Below, piece by piece: positions 54,210 to 64,000 of a stretch of DNA of 64,000 nt. A program made the translations under genes and the position numbers. Below the pieces are notes generated by a model. It was not told where the DNA came from and ran no database searches. It worked only from the letters and a program-made list of their open reading frames with translations. This DNA comes from Tribonema minus (lineage: Eukaryota > Sar > Xanthophyceae > Tribonematales > Tribonemataceae), in contig JAFCMP010000014.1 of assembly GCA_017506865.1 (NCBI GenBank), forward strand, positions 1 to 64,000, read 5' to 3'. Position 1 is the first letter of the stretch; each line of letters starts with the position of its first letter.

Positions 54210-57200
54210 CATCAGCTGCGCCCATCCGGCCTCGCGCAAACGCGCGCACGATGCAGCCTGCGCCGGCGTCCCATAGAGCGAGGAGCCTGGCTTTCGTGGT
54301 ATGCCAGCGTCCCGTAGAAGAGCATGGCCAGCGTGACGCAGCTAAATATGGTGTTGGAGGCTCAGAGTGTAGGTCTGGAAGCTGTTCCCCCCCGTCACAG
54401 CCCCGCATCGCCTCACTGCAGCTATATGTCAGGTCTCAAAGAGGACCATCTGGCCGCTACCGCCCCGCCCCGTGAGAGCCCTGCTCGGACGTTGTCGTTG
54501 CGCCTCACTCGCGCTCTGCCGCCGCAGTCGGCGGCAACGACGTGTCGACAATATTCATCGCGTGCACTCCGCTGCCGCAGCAGCTGGCGGCGGCGCTGCT
54601 GTCTGCACGCGCTGCGCTCGCGGCGCGCCACTGCTTCCAGGCGTTGCAACGCACCTCAGTGCCTGTATGACACCAGCGACGCTACGGCGCTACGCTGCTG
54701 CACACGTAGTGTCGTGCCGGTACAGCGCGCTACGGCGCTATGCCGCTGCATACACAGAGTGTCGTGCGGGCACCGCGATGTGCCGCATCGGCAGCGCCCG
54801 GGCGGCGCCGTCGCCGCGCCCGCCGCGCACTGCGCACTGCGCGCTGCGCTGCCGCCCTCACACGCCGCGCTCGAGGCGCGCGAGCATCGCTGCGCCTCGC
54901 TTGCGCTCCGCCTCCGCGGTCGACAGCAATGACGTGTCGGTGGTGTTCGTCGCGTCGTACGCTCCGCTGCTGGTGCGGCAGCTGGCAGCGGCGCTGCTGC
55001 GCTCACGCGCTGCGCTCGTGGCGTGCCAGTGCGCCCACGCGTTGCAACGCACCACAATGCCTGTAGTGCAACAGCAGCGATGCTAAGGCGCTACGCCGCT
55101 GCATACACACAGTGTCGTGCAGGCACCGTGATGCGCCGCATCGGCTGCACGCGAGCGGCGCAGACGACGCACCCGGTGCGCTGCGCTGCGCGCTGCGCTG
55201 CCGCCCTCACGCGCCGCGCTGCTTGAGGCACGCCAGCATGATGGCGTGGCCGCCCGCGCCGCGCCCGAGGTGCGCGCTCGCGTCCCTGTAGCCCATGCCC
55301 TCATAGAACGGCAGCAGGCCGCCACCGCCCTTGTCGAGCACCGTGATGACGGCGTAGCTAACGCCCATGGCGGCGAGCTCCGACATGCACGCCAGGAAGA
55401 GCCTGCGGCCCAGGCCAAAGCCGCGGTACCTGTGTGTGTCGAGGGGCGGCAACGGTGGCGGGCAAGAGGTGAGCCTGGTGGTCGCAGGGAAGGTGCTGAC
55501 GAGAGACATGAGACGCAGCGGCAGGCGCCTGCCGCAGCCGCTGTTGTAGAGCGCTGTGATGACGGCGTAGGCGTCGCACAATTTGGCAAGACGACAGTGA
55601 CATGAGTGCGGCAGCAGCAAGTCAAGCATATGCCTGACACGCCGTGGCAAGCGCCCCCGCCGCTGCAGCTTGCCGAGCACCCTGAGAACCCCATGGGCAA
55701 CGCCCACAACAAAGGGCGCTGACCACCCCCCCACCACAGTTTGCGGTCCAGACTAAATCTGCGATAGCCTGTGTGCAATGAGGAGCAGCAGCGTGGTGTT
55801 GTAAGCGCTGCCAACATACATGTCTCCATGACGAGGCGATAGCTTAAAAGGTTGATGATGCTGACACACACGTTGTACAAGCAGGTGTCTGCAATATTTC
55901 ATGTACTCGAGCCCCCAATGAGACATATCCTATGCGCTGATTCACCTAAGGTTTCATGTAGGGAGGGTGCAAGTGTTTCCTTGCACCAGCAGACAGGCGC
56001 AGTGTGGGACTCACGCAGCTTTCAGAATGTGTCTATCCTTTCTACATGATCCAAAGCTCACGCTGCGATGCAGCACCTGTGCGCTGAGCTGTGGCGACAA
56101 CGAGCCTGGTACTTGTAAACACGGGCAATGACTACCTAACGGTCGGCGGTATACTGATGCACGCACGCTGCCAGATGAGCACTGCACGGCCGACACAGCT
56201 GGGGCGTCACTTCCAGCTTTGGAGCACTTCAAGATATCACGTACGAATGCACAAACTCCGCAGCAACCCACCGCCCGATCCGCGCGCATGCGCACACAGC
56301 CAGGGCGCGTGGCGCAGCTTGCGGCCGAGCGCTGATGCGGCCTTTCACCGCCAACATCCACATCTGCATGTGCGTGCTGCAGCGAGCAGCGCTGTAAACG
56401 CTGGCCGCCTTCTAGACGCGCCACGTACAGCAGCGTCGAAACGCTCGCGCTTAAGGCTCTTCTCATCAGTACTGGCAGCAGCAGCGCGCCTGCGGTCCCC
56501 CCCGCACACAACACGAGCAATGGATTTACAAGACAGCGGCTGCAAGTGCCCGCATATCTGCGGAGCGCTGCCGCGGCCCCACGCGTCGAGCACACGCATG
56601 TGGACCCTCTGTCTCGTGCATCAGTTGTCAGCGCTGCCTAATACGGTCCTCCGTTCGCAACCGCCGAGGGGCACGCTTCACCGCAGGGAAAGGGGGGCAG
56701 ACCCCTAAATTGCCAGAGTACTCGCAAAGAGTTCAGCTCGCTTGGCATGGACCAGCGGTGCGGCAACACAGCACAGCCGCAAAGTACACGCCACGCAGCT
56801 GGCTGACCAGGAATGCAGCTCTTGCGGGCAGAATCGCGGCGGCGCGCACACCTGGGGTCCACGTACACGTACACGACGGGGGCCACGCGGACCGCGCGCG
56901 CTGGAGCGCTGAGGCCCGCCTGTCCCCCAAACAGCTCCCAGATGGCCGCATCCATGGCGGCAGAGGAGCCCGTTGTGGAGCGGAATCCCGCGCGGCCAAT
57001 GCAGATGCGTCGCTGCTTGTTGGTGCCGAACCAGGTGCGCCGCCGCGGGCCTGCGCGTGTGCGGTGGTGGTGTGTGATGCGGTTAGCGAGGTGGTGAGGT
57101 CTTGCAGCGGGAAAGCGGCTGGCGCGCGCGCGAAGTTGGGTGTGTGCGCGCAGACGTGTGCGAGCTTGAGGTGCAAGCGCGGCGATCCCTGAGCACGGCC

Positions 57201-58230
57201 TTGACTGACGACAGCGCCTCTGGAAATGCTGTGTGGCGAGTGCTCCAGATGGTTGCGAAGTGTCGCGCGCGTGAAAATTCTGACGGATGCCACTACTGAA
57301 TTGCTGTTTGAGGGATGAAGCACAAAGGTACGCAGATGACAGGCATGTGCCTATCAAGGTGACGTGCCGCACAACACCATATATAATGATAAATAAACAT
57401 GTATACGTATACTTCGAAGTACTTTAAAGAAAATATATGCATATACAAGAAGGCATGCCAGGACAAGCGGACGGCCAATGCAGACATGCCGACGCGCGAC
57501 AGCAACAAGCACGCGCCGTTGCTCACGTCACAAGCGCACCGTACCGCGATGCTGCGACCGGTACCACGCTACACAGCACGCCATGCACAACTGAAATGCG
57601 GCAGTGGATACCTGGGCACTCGGCGTATGCGCGCATGGTGTACTCGTCTGTCTTGCCCTCGCGCTGCAGCTGGAGCGTCACCTCCGGTGCTGCTGAGCCG
57701 CGCTGCCGCAGGTACCTGCACGGAGCGCGCAGGGACGCTGTCAGCGCGCTGCCGGGTGATGTGCCATGCGTGGCGTGTGTGCGTTTGTCACACGCCGCAG
57801 TGGCGCACGTCGCAAGCGCATGAGGCTGCTGAACCCTGCTAAAGTACAGAACATCACGGAGCATAAATGATGGAGTATACAGCCCCCCTCTTGTGCAAGG
57901 ACCCCTGTCTCCCTGGGGAGGTATGCGTGAGCAACACTGGCGGTGCACTGTATGAGGCCGGGGCAAGCACGTGTTGTACGCGACCGACCGCACTTGTAGA
58001 TTGTGAAAGTACTTGACGCAGAGTGCTATCGAGTGCATCGTCGGCAACTTCATCTTCAACCGTCTTCAACCTCAAGTGTTTACGACGCGCTTTGAGTTAT
58101 CTCATTGGTGCGTGCGCGGGTATCGCGCTCGCCGCATGCACAACCGATGCCGCGCATGCCCCGTGGGCGGTGACATGTGGTGGCCTGCCCAGCAATGCAC
58201 GCATCTTGCCCCTGGCGGTGAGAAGGAAAG
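54210..58230. repeat. Segmental repeat unit A
   Basis: Aligns in order with 60335-64000. Its left part (54440-55150) itself contains two tandem copies of a ~400-bp piece (GCTGGCGGCGGCGCTGCTG and related) present once in units B and C. Carries acetyltransferase copy A. Confidence 0.8.
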
Positions 58231-58628
58231 GTACCGGCAGAACCATCATCGCACCACACACACATGCTCCCCCCCCCCCACACACACACATCTACACAAA
58301 CACGCGCACACGCGCATATGCATGCGCTCACACACACACACACCTATGCTCACAAACACGCAAATACATGCATGCAGACACAAACGGTGTGCTCTCTCAC
58401 ATGCGCACAAAAACGCAACCGCAAACACACCTGTCAGCGGCGCCATCGAGGGGAGTGAGCGCGAAGCGCTGCCCCTTGGGGGTGGCGCTGCCTGCCGGCG
58501 CGGCATTGGAGCGCAGCTGCAGCGCGCGCGCGCCACCCTGCGCGGGGTCCACGCGCCAGCAGCGGTCCAGCACCTCTGCTCGGCAGCAGCAACGCACGCA
58601 ACGCGGATCGCAGGCGAATGGGTAGGCG
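55207..58628 (-). CDS. GNAT-family acetyltransferase, copy A (5' end unresolved)
   Basis: Acetyl-CoA-dependent N-acetyltransferase; substrate unknown. Exons on the minus strand: 58628-58431 (start of this exon uncertain), 57715-57612, 57050-56852, 55429-55207. Phases agree at all three joins. The catalytic-fold signature spans the last join: VVYVYVDP-RYRGFGLGRRLF gives the beta-4 strand and the R-x-x-G-x-G pyrophosphate loop of motif A. YAVITVLDKGGGGLLPFYEG then GYRD gives the usual '.v...N..a..fYe..Gy' motif B. The N-terminal ~100 residues (RVDPAQGGARALQLRSN, VTLQLQREGKTDEYTMRAY) are not recognised, and the first exon is Cys-rich. Additional 5' exons are probably to the right of 58628. A telomere-like TTAGGG piece (58636-58657) supplies the pyrimidine tract before the first listed exon. 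Confidence 0.68.
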
Positions 58629-59689
58629 CTGTAGGAGTAGGGTTAGCTTAGGGTTACCGGATGAACACGGAGAAATGCGGTGACTTGGGGTTGCGGCGCT
58701 TACATGCAGAGACAGCTGGGCGGCCGCTTCGACGTGAGGGTTCTGTGAGCGAGCAGCGCGGGGTCCCACAGCAGAGCTCAGTGTGAAGGCGTTGGCGCTG
58801 CGCTGCGGCACCACTTGATGAACAGCGCATGCGTTGACCCGCGCTGGTCCTTGATGTGAGACCGGTTTTGAGCAAGGCACGGGGTCAGAGCGCATGGGGG
58901 GGGGGGGGGGGGGGTAGTGCTCAGCGGCATTTGCAAGACACCTATACCTGTACTCTGCTCTGGCATGCACTGCTTGCAGCTGCCTCCGACGCGAGACATC
59001 GGTCCTCACATGAATTTATTCTTGCGCGCTGTTACAGGAGCCGACATCTGGTGCGCAGGGGCGCAGCCATCGTGTTGTGCACGGTGCACCGGCAAAAGAC
59101 ATACTGCCCCCCCCCCCCTCCTCCCCCTTCCCCCCACACACACTATAAGTATGGCGTGCGCACTGCCAGACCGCATCGTGGGTGCATTGAAGGAGTTGAG
59201 CAGTAGATGAAGTCTATGTATGCGGCACGCACGTACGCAGCACCAGCAGGCGTTCGTCCGCATCGCACACCCACCTGCAGTCCCTCATTGCCGCTGCGCG
59301 CGGGTACCCATGCCGTGACGCACAGCGCTGAGCAGTGCCATCATGCGCAGCAGCAGCAGCAGCAGCAGCAGCGGCAGCGGCAGTGGCAGCGGCAGCGGCA
59401 GCAGCAGCAGCGCTCACCCGAGTTGCGCAGCCAGGGGCGGTCCACGTGCTACGCGAGTGCGCCGTCGCGCCAGTGCTGCCGCGGCGCGTCAACAAGGGCG
59501 GCGGCAGCGCTCGTCAGATGCGAGTGCACGCGCATGACTTAGTGACTGGCAGGTCTGCAGGGCCGCCACAGCGGTTTTGGGCAGCATCGCCTCCAAGCAG
59601 CGCACAGCGCGCGTCAAGCGCAGTCCCACAAACAAAGGGCGCTGGCGCGATCATGCGGCTGGCTGCACCGGCAGGCGCGACCACGACCA
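58629..59689. other. Spacer between units A and B
   Basis: Contains telomere-like units (58636-58657), a G run near 58895-58914, a C run near 59107-59119 and a CAG/CGG repeat (59345-59412). Upstream exons of acetyltransferase copy A may lie here, but I could not identify them. CA-rich simple sequence lies just left, at 58257-58350. Confidence 0.45.
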
Positions 59690-59734
59690 GAATCGTCCAC
59701 AAACTGTTCATCACGGTACTGACTGACGCCATGC

Positions 59735-59946
59735 ATGTCCAAAGCGATTCCGATTATGCATGTCAACGCTGGCACATGACACCAAACGCGCAATGGGCGC
59801 CGCAACATTTGGCGGCCGTCGTCACGCTGCACGCTGCTGCCGTCGCAGTCAGCGGCTTCAGCTTCGCCCTCCTCGACCCCGCAGCCCTCGTCGCCGTCGC
59901 TTGGGCGCTATGCTATGAGCAGCTTGCAGCAAACACGGGTGTATAG
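59735..59946 (+). pseudogene. Second relic of TspO-like last exon
   Basis: HLAAVVTLHAAAVAVSG then ALLDPAALVAVAWAL aligns with the intact last exon at 50031. It departs after WAL and stops at 59946. Flanking bases match the relic at 51425, so the two were copied together with units B and C. Compared with that copy it keeps WAL and has diverged elsewhere. Confidence 0.8.
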
Positions 59947-60895
59947 ATGCTGGACTAGACAACAGAGTTTCTTGTCATAGCGGGTGCATTCAGTTCTTGC
60001 TGGGCTTGCTAAACAGCGCAGCCGGTGCAGCAGGGTGTAGCGGGTACCTCTGTTCCTTCAAGAAAGGCAGTAATTTGCCAGTAGCGCTGCCCTCTCTGGA
60101 AAGCATCATGCTGTGGCATGTACGTAATTGATCCAATCAGCCTGCATGGCTAAATGTGTAGGCAGGTGAAGACGTAAGTCGCTACCCGCCTCGCTCAACA
60201 GCACCGCTTTGAGCGTGCGCACTATCACTCATTGTGCTACCTCACTGTTCACTCTCTCATTTCACTTGTGGGCTCGGTGCGAGCGGTGCACCTTCACAAC
60301 GCTGGAGGTTGCATGACGGAGGCAGGTGCCAGGCACCAGCTGCACCCATCCAGCCTTGTGCAATCGTGCGCACATCGCAGCCTGCATCGGCGTCGCATAG
60401 AGCGAGCACAGCAAGCGTGACACAGCCTTCTACGGCATTTGAGGCTTAGAGTCTATGTAGGTCTGGGAGGCACTGCGCGGCGCCACCATGTGCTGTCCCC
60501 CCCACCACATGCCCCGCATCGCTTCACTGCAGCTGCAAGTCAAATCCTCACGTGGACCGTCTCGCTGCTACCGCGCCTCCCCCATGAGAGCCTTGCTTGG
60601 GCGTCGTCGCTGCGCCTCGCTCGCGCTCAACCGCCGCGGTCGGCGGCAACGACGCGTCTACGATATTCATCGTGTGCACTCCGCTGCCGCGTGCGCTGCG
60701 TTCGCGGCGCGCCAGTGCGGCCAGGCGTCGCAACGCACCTCAGTGCCTGTAGTACAATACCATCGATGCTACGGCGCTACGCCGCTGCACACACACAGTA
60801 TCCTGCAGGCACCGCGATGCGTCGCGTCAACAGCGCCCGGGCGGCGCATAATGATGTGCGCCCGGCGCGCTGCGTTGCGCGCCACGCTGCTGCCC

Positions 60896-63533
60896 TCACG
60901 CGTTGCGCTGCTCGAGGTGCGCTAGCATGATGGCGTGGCCGCCCGCGTCGCGCCCGAGGTGCGCGCTCGCGTCCCTGTAGCCCATGCCCTCGTAGAACGG
61001 CAGCAGGCCGCCGCCGCCATTGTCGAGCACTGTGATGACGGCATAGCCGACGCCCATGGCGGCGAGCTCCGACATGCACGCCGGGAAGAGCCTGCGGCCC
61101 AGGCCAAAGCCGCGGTACCTGTGTTGCGCCGAGCGGCGGCAGCAGTGGCGTGTGCGGTGAGCCTGGCCTGGTGGTGGTTTTGGACTGTAGGGTAGGTGCT
61201 GACGAGAGACACACGCGCAGCAGCAGGCGCGTGCCGCCGCCGCTATTATTGAGCACTGTGATGACGGCGTAGGCGTCGCACAGTTCGGTAAGGTGGGACG
61301 GGCGCGCCTGCAGCGCAGTCTGATGAGATGGCGTTGCCTGCTGCAGAGCATTGCCGCGTTGTTGACAAGTGTGACATTGGTGCGGCAGCAGCAATTCAAG
61401 CATATGCCTGGCACACCGTGGCAAGCGCCCCCGCCGCTGCAGCTTGCCGAGCACCCTCATCAATCCGTAGTCAACGTCCACAACAAAGGGCGCTGACCAC
61501 CCCCCCAAAACAATTTGCGGTCTACTTTAAAGTTGCGATCGCCCATGAGCATGACTTGCGCCAGCATGGTCACGTGGACGCTGCTAATGTAGATGTCTCC
61601 ACAACATGACTATAGTCCAGGATGTTGATGATGCTGACACACGCGTTTTACAAGCATGTGTCTGCAATATTTACTGTACTAGAGCTTCCAGTGAGACATT
61701 CCCTCGCGCATTTACGCAACAAACATGTAGGGAGGGAGCAAGTGTTTATCTGCACCAGCAGACTGGCGCAGTGACGGCACTCACGCAGCTTCAACATTGC
61801 CATTGCTTACACATGATCCAAAGCTCACGCTGAGATGCAGCACCTGTGCTGTGGTGACACCGAGCCTGGTGCTTGCAAACATGGGTGATGACTACCTAAC
61901 CCTCAGCCGCATACTAATACATGTACGCCGCCAGATGAGCACTGCGCGACCGACACAGCTGGGGCGTCACTTCCAGCGTTGGAGCACTTCAAGTCATCAC
62001 GTACGAAGATGCGCACAAACCCCGCAGCAGCTCATCCCAAATCCGTGCGCATCTGCATGCAACAGCAGGGGCGCGCGGCGTAGCTACATCCGCGTGCACA
62101 CGCACACAGCGCAGGGCGGGCGGCGCAGCTTGCGGTTGAGCGCTGATGCGGCACGTCACCGCCCCTGCTCACATCTGCATGCGCGCGCTGCCGCAAGCAG
62201 CGCTGCAATTGGCGGCCACCTTCCAGATGAACCACGTACAGCCACACCAAGACGCTCGCGCGTGAGGCTCTTCTCATATGACTGGCAGCAGCAGCGCGCC
62301 TGCGGTCCCCCCCGCACACAACACAAGCAATGGATTTACAAGACAGCGGCTGCAAGTGCCCGCAGATCTGTGGAGCGCTGCCGCGGCCCCATGCGTCGAG
62401 CACACGCATGTGGGCCCTCTGTCCCGTGCATCACTTGTCAGCGCTGCCTAATACGGTCCTCCGTTCGCAACCGCCGAGGGGCACGCTTCACCGCAGGGGG
62501 GGGGGGAGGTCAGACCCCAAGATTGCCCCCGAGTGTTTGCAAAGAGTTCAGTTACACGAGCAGCGTTCGACTTGCTACTCGCTTGCCATGGTGGACCAGC
62601 GTTTCCGGCAACACAGCACAGCCGCAAAGCACACGCCACGCAGCTGGCTGACCAGCAAAGCAGCCCTTGCGGGCACAACCGCGGCGGCGACGCACCTGGG
62701 GTCCACGTATACGTACACGACGGGGGCCACGGGGACCGCGCGCTGCGGAGCGCTGAGACCCCCTTGTCCCCCAAACAGCTCCCAAATGGCCGCATCCATG
62801 GCGGCGGAGGAGCCCGTTGTGGAGCGAAATCCCGCCCTGCCGATGCAGATGCGTTGCTTGCTGATGCCAAACCAGGCGCGCCGCCGCGGGCCTGCGCGAG
62901 TGCGGTGGTGGTGGTATGTGATGCAGTTAGCGAGGGTTTGAAATGTTGTTGCGGCAGGACGGCGCTCGGCGTACGCGCGATTGCGTGTGCGCGCGCAGGC
63001 GTGCGATCCCCGCGCACGGCTTTGACTGACGCCACCGCCTCTGAGCTGCTGCGTTGCGAGTGCGCTGGAAGGTCGCGGGGCGCCGCGCGTGCGCGCATCT
63101 TGACGAATGCCACTGCCGAACTGCTGTCTGAGGGGTGAAGCACAAAGTTACTTAAGTGATGGGGATGTGCATTTGAGTTTGAATAAAGTGAAACATACCA
63201 CGTACTACAATAAATATACATTGTTTACACATGTACTTGAAGTGTACTTTGATACGCATATATACGAAGGCATGCCAGGACAAGCGGATGGATAATGCAG
63301 ACATGCCAACCTGCGACATCAACCGGCACACGCCGCTGCTCATGTTACCAGACATACTGTACCGCGACCCTGCGCCCGGTGCTATGCTACACAGCCTACT
63401 GTGCACCACCCGTATGTGACAGTGAGCACCTGGGTACTCAACGTATGCGCGCATGGTGTACTCGTCCGTCCTGCCCTCGCGCTGCAGTTGGAGCGTCACC
63501 TCTGGCGCTGCTGAGCCGCGCTGCCGCAGATAC
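60896..63533 (-). CDS. GNAT-family acetyltransferase, copy B (runs off window)
   Basis: Paralogue of copy A on the same strand. Exons 63533-63430, 62891-62696 and 61118-60896 have the same boundaries and phases as copy A; exon 3 is one codon shorter (KQRIC against KQRRIC). Motif A reads VVYVYVDP-RYRGFGLGRRLF; motif B has TVLDNGGGG where copy A has TVLDKGGGG. Substitutions against copy A are scattered without a frame break, so both may be functional. The 5' exon corresponding to 58431-58628 lies outside the window. Confidence 0.68.
61205..61300 (-). repeat. Duplicated piece of acetyltransferase last exon in its intron
   Basis: GCACTGTGATGACGGCGTAG (61253-61272) repeats the exon segment around 61027-61046 in the adjoining intron of copy B, with nearby GCCGCCGCCGCT-like sequence. 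The equivalent relic is at 55540-55590 in copy A, so this duplication predates the A/B split. Unit C lacks a clear counterpart. Confidence 0.6.
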
Positions 63534-64000
63534 CTGAAAGAGCGCACAGGGACGCTGTGAGCGCGCCGCTGGGTGACGCACGATGCGCGTGTGGTTGTAT
63601 ACACGTGGCAGTAGCTCACGTCGCAAGCGCATGCGGCCACTGAACCTTGTTGAAGTACCGTACACCACGGAGTATGTATGATGGAGTACGAAGCCCTGCA
63701 CTCGTATGAGGACCCCAGTCTTGGAGTTCCTGGAGAGGTATGTGTGCGTACGCAAGACCGGCGATACGCTGTATAAGACCGAGGCAAGCACGTGTTGTGC
63801 ATGACCGGGCTTGTAGGTCGTGAGGGTACTTGACGCAGGGTGCTCTAGACTGCATCGACGGCGGCTTCATGTACAACCGTCTTCAACCTCGCGTGTTTGC
63901 GATGCGCTGCGAGTTATCTCATCGACGCTTGTGCGGGCATCGCGCTCACTGCATGCACAATCGATGACGCGCATGCCCCCCGGGAGGTGAAATGTTGGTG

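Larger units (their letters stand above)
59690..64000. repeat. Segmental repeat unit B, cut by window edge
   Basis: Collinear with unit C on its left (59690-62515) and with unit A on its right (60335-64000). The last bases (GCATGCACAATCGATGACGC at 63951) still align with unit A at 58134, so the unit continues beyond the window. Confidence 0.85.

Noticed and set aside
58257-58350. CA-rich stretch as a regulatory element
   Set aside because: Simple-sequence CA/CACA repeat inside an acetyltransferase intron; no further signal.

Overview
The window is nuclear DNA from a GC-rich, intron-rich eukaryote. Splicing is by GT-AG and some GC-AG introns, low-complexity GGC/GCG codon runs interrupt even conserved proteins, and pure G or C runs of 15-30 nt are common. 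One gene (RbgA GTPase, 39033-46852) starts with a hydrophobic signal-like segment followed by a Cys-Gly-Ala-Phe-Gln cleavage context. That is the 'ASAFAP'-type bipartite leader known from algae with secondary red plastids, so I infer a unicellular alga of the haptophyte/stramenopile/cryptophyte kind. The precise group is not decidable from this sequence.

Layout. 1-1867: a possible exon remnant, then gene-poor sequence. 1868-13594 (+): kinesin with N-terminal motor and coiled-coil tail, about 10 exons. 13595-16453: no gene I can support; holds a 640-bp tandem duplication. 16454-17485 (-): single-exon SET-like protein. 18900-26798 (-): ten-exon FAF2/UBXD8 homologue, with a broken LINE inside one intron. 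27027-32118 (+): six-exon TCF25/Rqc1 homologue, head-to-head with FAF2. 32839-34303 (-): poorly resolved, probably decayed gene. 34506-37165 (+): three-exon PPR-like protein. 38228-38842 (-): two-exon COX17. 39033-46852 (+): eight-exon RbgA/YlqF GTPase, head-to-head with COX17. 47858-50285 (+): tryptophan-rich TspO/MBR-like membrane protein. About 51.4-64.0 kb: three diverged copies of a segment carrying the 3' part of a GNAT acetyltransferase gene (-), two of them with relics of the TspO-like last exon at their left edge.

Functionally, FAF2 and TCF25 both feed the p97/Cdc48 protein quality-control pathway and face each other across 228 bp. COX17 (mitochondrial copper delivery) and RbgA (probably plastid ribosome assembly) share 190 bp. 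Exon joins below were chosen by reading phase and family similarity; all joined genes close in frame except the kinesin (two compensating one-base offsets in G runs) and the 32.8-34.3 kb locus.

The most unusual feature is in the introns. Many contain tandem copies of a short piece straddling an exon edge (acceptor plus the first ~20-40 coding bases, or the last coding bases plus donor). Several arrays are interleaved with telomere-like CCCTAA/TTAGGG blocks and CAG/CTG runs. Four introns also have a long G run in their 5' part and a long C run in their 3' part, which could pair.
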